From NCBI RefSeq assembly GCF_030247185.1, contig NC_080572.1, positions 122,388,928 to 122,452,927 on the forward strand: a stretch of DNA of 64,000 nucleotides, given 5' to 3'. The notes under the pieces are model-generated. The model had not been told where the DNA came from and did not search any database. It saw only the letters and a list, made by a program, of their open reading frames with translations. The translations under genes were made by a program, and so were the position numbers. Below are positions 47,281 to 59,430 of this stretch, in pieces; positions within the stretch are counted from its first letter, which is position 1; the number at the start of each line of letters is the position of its first letter. The stretch comes from Malaya genurostris. Its lineage: Eukaryota > Arthropoda > Insecta > Diptera > Culicidae.

Positions 47281-48190
47281 CATTTATTTTATTTATTTTA
47301 TTTATTTTATTTTATTTATTTTATTTTGGGGAGCAGGGAAAAGCCCGATGGAGATGAAATATAGCAATCTCTCTCCAGCAGGCATAAAACCTCCTCATCT
47401 TTTGTATCTACAGATTACAATGATCCAACAGATACATTTACGTTTAAAACTAACAATTAAAACTAACAGTTAAAGCTAAACCACTAACCCTAGAACTAGT
47501 TGATGACACAATATTACAGCATTACAGAGCAGCTTCCTTGAAAGACGAGTTAGAAGAGAAAAGTGGATATAAAGATGGAAGAAGAAGGTTAGTTGAGGGA
47601 GCAGTGAGTGTGCGTGGAGAACGACGGGGTTAGAACCGCCATGTAGATCTAGTTAGTGGTCAAAAAGATGGTGGAAGACGGAGAAAATGAGAGGGAGGAC
47701 GAATAGATTAGTTTCAGCGAATCTGATTAGTTTCCAATGAAGATGGTGAACATTTATTTACTGGATAGTTAAGGAATCGTTGAATAAGCGTTTTATCACA
47801 TTCCGCGAGAGATGAAAATCAAAGACCTGCGAGCAACTGTTAAATAAACGACACATACTGAGAAACGGTTCATTATATCCGTAGTTAGTTCTAGCACGAG
47901 GGATTCGTTAAAATGGATGTGAACGAAGATTGCGATGATGGATGACAAAGTTGACCAATCGTAGGAGATCAGGGCAATCAATATGTGATTGTATTAAATC
48001 AGCGATGAAAACAGCCTTGTAGACGTTTCTACGAACACACAGCGGATCCAGTTCGATCAGTCGGCAATGATCATTATAACTTGGAAGGTTTGATGGGTAT
48101 GATGGTAGATTTCGGAGAGCAAACCTAATGAATTTGCGTTGAACAGCTTCAATACGATCAATATCAGTTTGATAATGAGGTGACCGAACG
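47281..48190 (-). mobile_element. Non-LTR retrotransposon, 5'-truncated copy 2
   Basis: On the minus strand: the end of an RT-type ORF (48190-47758), a 3' untranslated region of about 420 bp including 'ggaggttttatgcctgctgg', and a long AAAT-type tail seen as TTTA/TTTTA repeats at 47281-47334. Tail, position and protein indicate a jockey-like LINE. Copy 1 at 44368 shares the 3' end. The 5' part is missing beyond about 48190. Confidence 0.8.
47758..48190 (-). pseudogene. C-terminal end of a jockey-type ORF2
   Basis: Minus-strand translation reads PHYQTDIDRIEAVQRKFIRF, ALRNLPSYPSNLPSYNDHCR, LIELDPLCVRRNVYKAVFIA, DLIQSHIDCPDLLRLVNFVI, then HHRNLRSHPF. The codon at 47910-47908 is TAA. The same frame then goes on for 49 codons (RIPRARTNYGYNEPFLSMCR and so on) to a final TAA at 47760-47758. 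The motif DRIEAVQRKF-RFALR is the region after the reverse transcriptase domain of jockey/LOA-type elements. One nonsense change, probably from a TTA leucine codon, is the only lesion in about 143 codons, so this insertion is fairly young. The catalytic reverse transcriptase part (FADD-type motif) is not present. Confidence 0.8.
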
Positions 48191-49650
48191 ATATATTTCT
48201 CATTATTTTCTGTGCAACGGCTGTCGAGGCATACGGGATACGGAAGAGCAACACTTCACGCATTTAAAATGAAGCGAGCAGCAGAATTGTGCCAAAGAAC
48301 TGTTGCAGCAGGACACACAGCAAAGCCACACCAAAGGCCAGCTAATCCTGTTTTAAGGAAGCGAGCAGTACAATGGTGTAACTTCTTTGGGAGAACAGTT
48401 TTTAACAGCGATTTACGTCTCCAGTATTCAGCATTTGAAGCTTTATAGGAAAACATCGCTGCTCAGTTAAGTTGCCCGGAATATCAGTCGGAACTCATTG
48501 TTAGTTCCAAGCGCACCAGCTGATTCCGCCTTATTTGGATTCCAATAGGAAATCACAATGAACTCCAAATTCGAATTTCGGACGAGTTTACCGAGTACCA
48601 TCTCAGTTTTGACAAGTTTACTGAGAGACATCTCAGTTCTGTAAAAATACAGATCCCACAGGTCATGGCAATTCAAGGCACTTTTCAGTCCTACAGATCA
48701 GCATATAGAATTATTTGAATTTCCTCCTTTTCTTACCAAAAGCATCAGATTATTCAAAATGGAAGTTGAAAGTAGTTTGTGTCGTCACTAACACATTCAA
48801 TTATGACGGGCAACGCTCACACGCAATGCGAAAATGAAAGTATTGATGTGGAACACACCTTTAAACTAGTATGGGTGTCATTTCTAATCAACGATAAAAT
48901 CTTTGAACCTGGATTTATATGGAGCCGGGACAGGGATGCCATTTATTAAAAATAAAAATCAGTATATTTCGAAAATTAAGACTGCCGAAATCTGGTAGCA
49001 TATAAAGCCGTGAACTTTAATTTCACTTAAGCTACACTTTAATTGCACCCTGATGCAATATCTTCATTAACGTATTAGACGAAAATAGGAAACTACCTTG
49101 CGTTCTTCGAATTTTAATGTAGGAGGTGCTGATGGATTCTAACATCCATCAAGCGATCATCTGAATCATATTAGACTATTAAAATGATTACATGGTTGTG
49201 TACGAGCAACGACCAATTGCGATGACTATAAAAAGGCAGTAATTCAAACTTTAGAGAAATCATGTTAATGGTAGAGGTCACGATTCTAGGTTCTAGATAC
49301 ACGGAATAATATTTTTCGAAAAATATTTCACTGCTTTGAAAAACAACTCGAGTTTAAATGTTTATTAAAATGAAAGTTCGCCTCAAGTTTTTCCGTCGCA
49401 ATAACAGCAGCATTGCACATTATTTGAACTTTTCTTTGTGACATTGCTATATATTCTTTGAACAAAATCTGCTTTCTAATCGGAAGTTAATATAAGTAGT
49501 CAACCCGGTGAACGCCCATGATTAGGTAAAAGTCGGAGTTAAATAAGTAAATTAGTAGTCACGTTTTCGATAGTGTATTTTCACAAACATCCTCTTTGCT
49601 ATAATTTGTGAGACTTAGCTAGAAAGGTGTCATTCTCAGGGAAAACATTG
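48191..49650. other. Unassigned stretch with a two-strand open segment
   Basis: At 48212-48456 both strands are open (78 codons plus: MQRLSRHTGYGRATLHAFKM; 66 codons minus). Neither matches a family I know, and neither continues the adjacent LINE. The rest is AT-rich without features. Confidence 0.35.
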
Positions 49651-49655
49651 CTATG

Positions 49656-49914
49656 TAGGGTAACTGTACTTCCATTCAACTCAGCTTCGATATTTCTAAT
49701 TCGTTCATAATTATCCGTTCAAAGTTATCCGATTCACCAGCTATTTCCCTAAAGTGAAATATCTCTTTAAATTGTAATATTCTTAGGTAACTTACATAAA
49801 AAACCTAGAAAGTTGATCGATTCACAAAAATGCATCAGTTCTGCCAATACTTTTTACCGAATATTTACCCCGAAATATCGTACAGACTAGAGGGGAAGAG
49901 GGTGCAGTAAACTA
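49656..49914. mobile_element. Candidate MITE 'tagggtaactgtac'
   Basis: The left end 'tagggtaactgtacttccat' and the complement of the right end 'tagtttactgcaccctcttc' share TA and ACTG(T/C)AC at the same depth. The left wording is common at MITE tips in mosquitoes. The pairing is poor, so confidence is limited. Confidence 0.4.
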
Positions 49915-52410
49915 ATTGATACACTGCAAACTAAATTGCCTTCGAAATCCTTCTCTCTTAAGCACCAACGAAGGTTTCCAGACTCGCGCATCAGTTAGTG
50001 CCATGCCACGGTCGGCCCACTCTAGTTGAGGTCCGAACGAGTGGACCTCCGGAGAAAATTATGATTTCGGGGCTGGCTGACTGGCTGGGTATCAAATCGA
50101 ACCAGGCGCCAGTAGGTAGTTAACAATTATTTATGAATTATTTGTTTTTCTCCGGTAAAACAAGGCCAACCGCACAAACCAAGCGGCAGAAGGGCGAACG
50201 ATAACAAGGAAGACCGGCTCGGAGCGAAAGCTTGGCACAAAGCGGAACCCTGGTGAACGGCCCGGTTAAAACGGGATCGCGGAGAACACACAGACACTGC
50301 GCATCGACTCTCGGGTGATCCTCTCGAGAGAGTCCGAGCCCATCTCGCCCGCGACGGAGAAGACTATTCAAATGATTATGAATCGTGCTGAGATTGGCGG
50401 GGAGGATAAATTGGTCACGCTTTTTTCGCGACCGACGCGGCGCTAGCCTGTGCACCGGTGGTTGCGATTTCCGACGAAGATGACGCCACGGTCCGGGTGT
50501 CGCCTCACGAGCGTTGACCGAACCAAAACGAATGCACGGAACAAGCGGCGACGAATCGAGGAAAACGCTCTTATCTCAGCAAGCGCACGGAAATGCATTT
50601 CCCCCATTGAACACACACAAACACATTGCAACAACCGCTGCGAACGAAGAAAAAATTCACTTTGGTACCCCATGCAAATTGTTTCCGCTTTCCACAAAAA
50701 CGCGCTGGTGATGGTTGGATAAGGATTTCTGCGCATGTACAGCGACTGTCAAGGATTAAGCAGATTGTTGCAATCTGAAAAAGGAAAACTGAGCTATTGT
50801 GTATATTTTAGTCAACCAAATAGATGAGTAGCTCTAACAACCAACGATTCGATTCGATCACACCAGCTTCCATCCCGTTCGCTATACATTCCGGAAGTCT
50901 TTCGAAACCTGAGTTGTTATATAAAGTAATAAAATGTCTATCCATAACAAGCCAATTTACCTCTGCTTCTCATGAATGGCAAACCGTCCTGATGCCAAAA
51001 GGGGCAGCCGAAATTGGGAACCTATAATTATCGTGTACTTTGCTTATGTTTGTTTTACACCAAAATGAAGTGAAGATTATAGGTTTGTGGTGAATATCTT
51101 ACGCCAGATTCTGAGTACGTTCAAGTCTGTGTCAGTGGAAGCGCGTAAGCTATCACTTCCCCCACATCTGCCTGTGTGCGGAATTTTTCGAACAAGCACC
51201 TGTTGGAGTCCCATGCTCCCCGCCGGCTCTGAAACAAGGTGTAATGCGGGATTCGTGTTAAATGCGGTTCCAAGTCTCCCAAATTGGACGCAGAAAACAA
51301 ACAATGAGAACGAAATAATAGCCTCGCTCAGTTTCACTGAAGACAGCAGGCTCAACCTTATCGTTGACATCAGAATGATGATAATTATTAATTATTTATG
51401 ACATGACAGTTGCGAGTGGGTTGGAGAATGAAGATTGCCAAATAATTGTTAGCTTATTAATGACGGAGCTCCAGCAAAATCAACAAAAAGCTAATGGAGC
51501 GGAAACGCCCAGACGGTTTTGAGGTGACAATCAGAAAAACCAACCTCCAAACAAAGCCAAGCATCATCTAACAAATGATCGCATGTATACCCAAATAATG
51601 ATCAGTTTCGCAATGTGCTCGAATAATAACTACTCAAAAAAGAATCAAATTTTATGGCTCAAGATAACCACCTAAACAATAATTATAATCGGGGGTAAAA
51701 TTTCTATGAAGAAAAAAAAACGGTTACACTCAAAACAAAAACATCCCGATTTGATGACATTGTTGATGATGATGATGATGATGATGCTAGACAGCCAAGT
51801 CACTGCATTGCCAGACTACCAGAAACAAAACACTGCAGCTGACGATATTGCTGCAGTTCAGACGCGCGCGTTCTTTCATTCTCGGAGCCGGTTGATGCTC
51901 CGCGGATTGCTGCTGCCGTGACAAAATTAAATCGACCAAAAATGGCCAGAAAGCGCCGCAAAACAAGCGATCGTAAATTTTAACAAGAAAACATAAATCT
52001 CATCTCGTTCTTCGGTTCTCAGCGTTTTTTAGTTACATTTTTTTTTCGTTTCAAGTGTGTTTGTGTGCGTTTCTTTCAGTCTGTTTATGCCCTACCGAAT
52101 CTTTCTCGTGTCGCGAGTTTTCGTTTTCCAGAATTCTGCTCCGTTCGGTGTAAATTATACTGCCAAGTGATACAATATACTCTCCAAAGACGCTACGAAA
52201 CAGTATCACGACGAAGACGACAGACACCAAGAACGGGATGGGAAGTCGAAAGTGTAGCTAATTGTCTCGCGATTATCTGGATGAAATGAATACGTTTCCT
52301 TGCCGGTTTGTGGCGCCTCGATGTACTTTATTTTGTTAACAGGGTTACTGAAATTGAGGTTTAAAATTCATCAAGTTGGTTTGTTTCGTTGGGAGCGTTG
52401 GAGTCAATAT
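49915..52410. other. Repeat-poor, GC-richer island
   Basis: No transposon signs. Overlapping frames on both strands (105 codons minus 50455-50138; 97 and 90 codons on opposite strands at 50443-50736; 104 and 97 codons at 51077-51401) have no motif. A GAT-triplet run is at about 51763-51786. AT-rich words such as 'attattaattatttatgaca' near 51380 could be homeodomain sites, but this is not diagnostic. No gene is supported. Confidence 0.4.
51763..51786. repeat. GAT trinucleotide microsatellite
   Basis: About seven gat/atg triplets in a row. Confidence 0.8.
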
Positions 52411-54185
52411 ATTAAAGGTTGTGTATTGAGAGCTTAAAGATGCTGGTTTGTCTGGAATTAGATTGATTATTGTACCATTTACAATTGATGAACAACCATT
52501 TATTGTTTTTTTTCTGTTTCTTTTCAGGTAAGTTCGCTTTCACCATTACTAACAATAACAGGATGCAATATGTTTGGTAATTGATATTATTAAGTTCTAC
52601 TAAATTCACGTGGATTGCCAATTGTGTAATTTTGAATCATAATATATGACGCGCTGAAATATGATTTCTTTTCAAAAAAATGGCTCCTCCACTCAATTGA
52701 ACAATTTGAAGCGCTGTGGGGTCGTTCGAAAAACACTCAAAACTCAAGTCTCATCGGAGAGTGGGAGAGGTTTCGTGAAAGCCTACGTTTATCAACGTGA
52801 GGGGCGAAGGTCGTCCTAAGTCTACGTTGACTTATGTTTATTTTCAAAATTTTCGGACATTTTGAACTACAATCTATTCAGCTTGTTCGTTGTTACAAAA
52901 ATCAATGGTTAGCAGTTCAGTTTAATTATTGCTCAATTTCAAGGGTTAAATAGTATGGTTAAAATGAAAAAACCAGATGACACACTTTCACCAAATCGTC
53001 AAAATATTCTACAAATTAAAATACTTTATAGATAGAGTTCGAACAGAATGCTGTTTACGCAATCTTGAATGGGAACTCATGTTAACAGCTCAATTATTAC
53101 CGAATACTTGCAAATATAAAAATACCTATTCTTAATCCACCTAGTGGTGAGATAATGCCTTTCTCTTTCATCGCAACAGTCTTATTAAAATATGTTTTGT
53201 CTTTTTATTAAGATTAGGATATTATTTTTTTACACTAATTTGGGTTCATTTTTGACAACAAATTATGAAGATTGATTCGTGTAGTTCACAAAAGCAAGCT
53301 TCGGAGTTTATGTGACATATTCGGCAACATTTCTCAAACCAAACGTATCAGCAATAATACATTTGAACGTGATCATAGGTCATTATCTGAAGTAATTATG
53401 AGGATAGAAAACAAAGCGGGTGTGTGGATGACGTGAATACGAATTAAACTGACTAGTTGTTTGATTGTGTTGCAATCAATTTTGCAAAATTTCAATGCCT
53501 CACCTTGAAACTCTGACAGTATAACGCGGAACACACAAGAGCAAAAAATTACAGAGTTTTGTACGGGACAAAACCGATATCGATGCCATTAAAAATGCAA
53601 TGTTTTAATAAAATTCATAAGTTCATTTAAATGAGAAATATCGACAACAAATCGTTTGTGACGATCTAGTATCTCTAATTCAAAGTTAGGGATTCTTTTA
53701 AATTAATTTCTATGACTTACTTGTCGAACCAGTTTCCAAATACAAATTATATATGGATTTCAAAAAATATTCGCAAACCTAAAGCCGCCATCTTGGATTT
53801 CAGGGATTATAAAACTATAAATTATTGATATACACTTGCCAAGCGCGGACAAAAAGTTTTTATAATTTCTCAAAAATTCATGAAAAATAGTCAAATGTTA
53901 TTCACTTAAAATCATGGATTTTACACATAAATAAAACGAAACGAAACAATTATTATTATGTATCTTTAATTTAGACCGGCTCCAACCTAATTATGGTCAT
54001 ACGCGGGGTGCAATGGAACAATCAATAATATATTTTATCACAGTTTGCCTCAACCATGAACCTAAGCTGAATATGAATCAGTTCTCTTATAGAATGGTGC
54101 TAGATAAAGTGCTGTCATCATACCAAAGATTTTGGTCTGTAACAAAGAATGAAAACTTTGTTATAGCCGTGAAAACAATTACAAA
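52411..54185. other. AT-rich stretch with one R1 end
   Basis: An R1 terminus in minus orientation ('ttaatccacctagtggtgag', then 'ataatgcctttctc') lies at about 53133-53170 without a recognisable body. Elsewhere nothing was seen. The piece near 52730-52850 ('gcctacgtttatcaacgtga') is unique here. Confidence 0.45.
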
Positions 54186-54189
54186 AGCA

Positions 54190-55450
54190 CTTTTCTCTGA
54201 GATGGCTGAACCGATTTTCACAAACTTATTTTAATTTCTTTTATGTCCGACTTTCCGTTCCGGAGTTACAGGGTCATATGTGAAAATTAAGGAAAAAATG
54301 TGCACTAAATTTTCTTGGAAACTGCGTTATCGGTTTTAACAAGCTAGGACTCAAATTAAAGGTCTTATAGTTCTTTGATAATTTCTAAAACATTCAATCT
54401 GGGCCCGACTCCAGATTCCGAAACTAAAGCCCGATAAATGGAAATGTTCAATTTCATGAGTATTTTTTTCACAGGCGATGGTCAAAAACAGGTGAAAATC
54501 CCATAAAACTGACTGAAAATTTCTTCAAGTTTGCGGAACTTTTTAGTTCTAGCATGAACCGATTTCCACAAATATTGAATAAAATTAGAACTTACACACT
54601 TAGAAAATTTCGCAGAATTCGGTATTTTTTTACCGAATTTTCAACAGCTGAACGTTCGGTAATTAAATTGATTACCGATCGTTCGGTATTGCTGAACTGT
54701 CAAACAACTACCGTAAACTGTAAACCAAATGGATCTAACTGATTGTTCGGTAATTTTTTGTTTGTTTGTTTTCCTTTGGTTAAAATTCTGGATTTACGGA
54801 TTTCAAAAAACAACACAAAAACGAATGAAGAAAATTCCAATTTGGTTTTATTCCACGAAAAAAGGGTCAAATGTTTCGGCTGATCGGAATTATGAGCGCC
54901 TTCCAAAACACTGAACAATCCGTCGAGTCCACCAGAAATTACCCTCGAGCAATTTGTGTAGGCAGCAAGTGGACAAGTGATACAAAATTATTATCTGCCT
55001 ATAAGTAAACAAAAAGCATGTAGTGGTTCTAATGTTTTAAAAACGTTAGCACCTGTACCTTAATCCATTCGATGAACTCTTCAAGATGTTTTTCGTTTGG
55101 TTAATAAAAATACACTTACTGAAAATTTTAATAACTGGTTTTTACCGTACACGGCGACTATTCCGATTTACCGTATGAATTGTATATCTATCTATTACTA
55201 AATTCTGTAAACTGTAAACGTCAAACTGATCGTCCGGTAGGAATTTGCATAATTATTGTTAAATTAAACTCATGTACCGAAATATCGGTCATTTCTATAG
55301 ATTACCGAAATTTCTCATCAAAAATATTACCGAACAAAGGAATAAAATCTTAGTGTGTACATTGTTTCCAAATCTACTGTGGAATTTCATCCGGATCCAT
55401 CTCCTAATTCCGCATCTACAGGGCGAAGAGTGTCGAAACTTTCAAAGCGT
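54190..55450 (+). repeat. R1 dispersed repeat, three units, split by a TA element
   Basis: Units begin near 54195 ('gagatggctgaaccgatttt'), 54325 ('gcgttatcggttttaacaag') and 54555 ('gcatgaaccgatttccacaa'). The third is cut by the 54593-55359 element and resumes at 55370 ('tactgtggaatttcatccgg') through 'ctacagggcgaagagtg'. Confidence 0.7.
54593..55359. mobile_element. 767-bp TA element rich in TTCGGTA motifs
   Basis: The ends read tacacacttagaaaatttcg (left) and, as complement, tacacactaagattttattc (right), each leading to 'ttcggta' 25-32 bases in. TA is the outermost pair on both sides. 'ttcggta' or its complement 'taccgaa' recurs more than eight times, clustered at the two ends (54620-54760, 55140-55340). 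It is inserted into an R1 unit. The short frames at 54700-54918 are not genes. Confidence 0.85.
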
Positions 55451-55800
55451 CATTCAAAATGACAATAAAAAACCGGTACGTGCTACGGTACGGAAGAAGA
55501 AACCACAAAACGGTTTTACGAACGATGCACAGAGCGTGCTGTGTTCAATTTCATACATGCTATAATAAAAACGAAAACCAACGCCGAAGCTTAGGTTTGA
55601 AAACACAACCGAGTCCATCAGTACCGTAAACACATTACCAGGAGTTTTCAATCGCGTTGAATAAACCATATTGACGGTGCTGCTACGAATGTCTGTTACT
55701 GGTTTGTGATTTTGGTAAACCACGGTACTGCGATAGAAAAATGTTCTAGCTATTTTACGATAAATACCTGAAAGAATAAAAGACCGCTAATGAATTTATC
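55451..55800. other. Unassigned; possible small element
   Basis: 'gtgctacggtacgg' near 55481 and 'aaaccacggtactgcg' near 55718 form a weak inverted pair, so a small MITE of about 250 bp may lie here. The 89-codon minus frame (55723-55454) has no motif. Confidence 0.3.
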
Positions 55801-55806
55801 TTAGTA

Positions 55807-56698
55807 CCGAGATCGGGAGGGCCGAGTGTCATATACCATTCGAATCAGTTAGTTGAGTGAGTAAAATGTCTGTGTGTATGTAACATTTTTGTGCACTCAC
55901 TTTTCTCGGAAATGGCTAAACCGATTTTCTTAACTTTAGAATCAAATAAAAGATTTTAAAATGCCATAGAAAATCGGATACAACTTTCGGTACCGGAGAA
56001 GAGTGTTCAAATTTTTATATCGTTACTTGAAGCGGTGAAGCAAAAAACGAAAAAAAAACATCTAAACTGGGCTTGAAACTATTCCAATCCTTAGTCATTG
56101 TTAATGGACGGCCTACCAAATTAATTCCGGCTATCCTGGTTCCCGCTTTCCTGATTTCGGAAGCATCGAAAATAGTGTTCAAATACGACTAAATAGAACT
56201 CAGCTTAGCTTAGATTCAAATAAATTCAAATTTTATCTGGATCCGATTTCCAGTACTGGGTTAAGCGACGAAGCAAAACAGGGAAAAATTCTTTTTAATT
56301 AGGTTCAAAATCGTGGCAATTTGTAGGTTATATTTGTTGCTCATAAGAACCATCTTCGGCTATTTCGGTCCTCGGAAACCGGTCTCAGAAGTTTTGGAAA
56401 TATTGGTCAAAGACTGCAAAAAGGATCTATCTCACTTTTCTTCAAGATGGCAAAAGTTAGTTTCACAAACTTATAGATTTAGAATATCTGGCAGTTTCTT
56501 ACGGAATTCCTTAATCTGTTGTGGATACCTTTTCCGGATCCGGAGCTACAGGTTAAACAGTATTTGTAGATTTTGCTAAATTACTTCTGTACGAACTTCC
56601 TTGTTTCTATTCAATGAATCGTTTTTTTAGATTTTCACTGTAAGGATTGTAAAAGTAATACGAGAAAGGTATCATTATACCACTAAGTGGATTTAAAC
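55807..56698 (+). repeat. R1 dispersed composite repeat, copy 6
   Basis: It begins 'gatcgggagggccgagtgtc', has a short TG tract ('gtctgtgtgtatgtaac'), several degenerate units ('ctttcggtaccgga', 'tttccggatccgga'), and ends 'gagaaaggtatcattatacc' then 'actaagtggattt'. Confidence 0.75.
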
Positions 56699-57444
56699 AG
56701 GTTTTTTTTGGGAGTGCTAAACAATTTTCGGTGGGACCATTTTTTGCATTTTTTATCTTTTTTGGTTTATTTTCACATTGTATCACCGTACTTGTTCTTA
56801 TCTATCTATAGTTTATTTTGTCCAAAGTAAAGGATGCTACGATCGAAAACTAGTAAAACAAGAATGAGTAGAAACAGGATTTTTTTTATAATCTTTCTGC
56901 TAAAATCTCGAACTCGAACTTCTATACCCGACCATTTCTAATACACCTACCGAATTACTCTCTAAAGCAAATTAGAGTGTAGAGTTTACCCTGCAATTCC
57001 ATTTGAATTTGTTGGTCGTGAATCGTTGACATTTCTTCTCCCACGTTCTTTGCACACTACTAATACCGTGATTTACTGCTGGGGTGAGGTAGAAACCTAA
57101 TAGAGTAAATTTATTATAGTTTGACCGTCGAAGAATGCATATCGCTATAATAAAAGTTTGCAAAATTGAAGCATTTTAATTGTCTGTTACCGAAGAGTTC
57201 GTTACGATTTCATTATACCGGACACAACTCAAACACATATTTGAAATGACGGGTGTGCTGACTTTCTCAATACACAATGATAAAAAATGGGTCAAGTCCG
57301 TAAACTTCAATTTTTGACTGTAAACTGCACACAGCAAACAGCTGCATGTGCAGCTCAGCCATAGCCGAAGCAGAGAAAAAGTAAACGCCGGAGAGCTCGG
57401 ATCGGTTGGATCGCCCTAATGCAGACAGCCGTTAAGTTATGTAA
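56699..57444. other. Unassigned stretch
   Basis: AT-rich to 57300, then mixed sequence with a small palindrome 'agctgcatgtgcagct' near 57340. No gene recognised. Confidence 0.4.
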
Positions 57445-57446
57445 TA

Positions 57447-57668
57447 GCCTGTTCGCACTATACCAGGATGGGACCGTCCGGGACTATCCGGGACGTTTTT
57501 TTCCCTCATCGGCGATGACTGAGCTGCCGGCGTGTGCATGTATTGGAATCCCGAATCCGGGATAATTCCAATACATACACACGCCGGCAGCTCAGTCATC
57601 GCCGATGAGGAAAAAATATGTCCCGGATAGTCCCGGACGGTCCCGTCCCGGTATAGTGCGAACAGGCT
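57447..57668. mobile_element. Near-perfect GC-rich hairpin MITE
   Basis: Two arms of about 103 bp (57447-57549 and 57565-57668) are almost exact inverted copies around a 15-bp loop with its own mini-palindrome (cccgaatccggg). The left tip 'gcctgttcgcactatacc' pairs with the right 'ggtatagtgcgaacaggc', and 'catcggcgatgactgagctg' pairs with 'cagctcagtcatcgccgatg'. TA flanks both sides (57445-57446, 57669-57670). Arm identity far above other elements here suggests a recent insertion or selection to stay paired. It encodes nothing. Confidence 0.9.
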
Positions 57669-57670
57669 AT

Positions 57671-58118
57671 AAAACTATGTATTTAATTCAATTTTAAATT
57701 GAAGTTGCAGGGGGAATTGATCGGATTCAAACACAATATGAATTTGCCAATAAATGATTGAAAATTGAACTGAATTGGAAATTGCGTCTGATACAGATTT
57801 CAGTCTAAACTATTTGACTTCGTAAAAATCAGTTATAATTGTCACATCATTAGACCAATCATCAGTTTAGTTCTTCTCTTTTCCACCAAACCAATTATTC
57901 AACAACACCAAAAATTATTGAACTGTGAAAAAACAACATCTAAATATTTGTAAACAAAAAAGGTTGTATATCATCACTTGAAATAATAGTAAAATAAAAA
58001 TAATTAAAATATACTGAAAGCGTTAAATTATCATATGATGTAAAAAATTAGCTTTTAGGTGAATTGTCTCCTTAAGTATAAAAGTATTGTTTCCATCATC
58101 CTATAGGAAAACCTCTTA
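57671..58118. other. AT-rich gap, nothing recognised
   Basis: No frame or repeat of note. Confidence 0.4.
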
Positions 58119-58120
58119 TA

Positions 58121-58976
58121 GGGTAAAGTGTTATAATATGCCCCCATTAAGCAAACATTGAGATATTTCTAATATATTTCTTTGAAAATGTAGGTATTTC
58201 TTCGCAATACGCCTGAGGAACATAATTTTCAATGATTTCGGCAGAAGTGATGAGAATTGATTGATACCAACACATTTTTCAAAACCAGTTCAAGTTTTTT
58301 CGCAGCCGAAGGCATAATGCCCCAGCAACCGTATAATATGCCTCACAACAAATCAGTGGTATGCAACAACAACAAGAGACATTACGCTCCACAACTATGA
58401 TGCAATATGCCCCTTGAAATGTCGATATAGAAGAAACGCAGATAAAGAAGATTTTCTTTGCATCAGAAATCAACTGCATAACCAATTAATTAGAATTGGA
58501 AACCAACATTTTTTATCTTCCTAACGCTACATTTTGTTTTAATAATCGGTAATTTAGCTGTTGGCCAAGACCATGGTTGTGATCCATCTCGCCAAAACAA
58601 TATTTTAACTCCAAGGCATAATGCCCGTATAGTGACTGTTATAAGAAAATTCGTATATCAAAGAAATGGCTTTGTTTCTCTGGATTTTTACACTGTAAAT
58701 AGAGACATTAGCTGCTAAACTGTCAAAAGTTAATTACTAAGTAGCAACCTACCATTAGAAGTTTTATACGGTTGAAATGCTTGTTTAGTCGAAGCAAAAC
58801 CTTACATCGAAAAACTGCCATTTTATCATATTTTCCAGCAAACGACAACTGCATAGGAGAAAGATCTTACGAAGAGATAGTGTTAGTGATAAAACTTTTG
58901 TTTAGATACGTGTTGAATACTTATTAAAGGAAGGGAGGCGTTTTGGCCAGCAAGGGCGCTTTATAATACTTTTCCC
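58121..58976. mobile_element. 856-bp TA-flanked MITE with 'ataatatgcccc' motifs
   Basis: The left end 'gggtaaagtgttataatatg' and the complement of the right end 'gggaaaagtattataaagcg' pair well, with TA outside both (58119-58120, 58977-58978). The motif (c)ataat(at)gcccc recurs at about 58133, 58314, 58334, 58402 and 58618. The minus frame of 68 codons (58485-58279) is inside it. Confidence 0.8.
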
Positions 58977-58978
58977 TA

Positions 58979-59430
58979 ACTACACAAGCGCAAAACTGAC
59001 AAAACCGATTTTAACACTGAATTACTGTTATATGATGACTTAGATGATCCATACAATTTCAAGCGACGAACTCGAATACAATCGTACCGAGTTATATTAA
59101 TACTTAGTAATTATTTCCATAACTGTTAGTTAGAGTAAGATCTTTTATCTCAGGCCAATGCGTTAGTTCAAAGAATGCATTCAGTTAAAATTTTCCTTTC
59201 CCTATTAAAAACTATTTTTCACAATAATGTCTAGAATAATACTTCGGAGAACTGAAGCAAAGTTATGTCGGTGTATAACTATTTATATACTTCTCCGATT
59301 CATTTTCGTCAGAATGAACACAGCATACCATCATTGTATATACAAATGAACTGTAAAAAAATGAACTGTAAAACACCCGAAAAGCATCTTATAATTGAAA
59401 TTTTCTTTGTGATTTATTACTAATAATAAA
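58979..59430. other. AT-rich gap, nothing recognised
   Basis: No frame or repeat of note. Confidence 0.4.

Noticed and set aside
47300..47334. TTTA/TTTTA run as an independent microsatellite
   Set aside because: It is the tail of the minus-strand retrotransposon, and the same arrangement recurs at 44368.
50138..50736. Frames of 90-105 codons on both strands
   Set aside because: They overlap each other on opposite strands in a GC-rich block with no recognisable domain.
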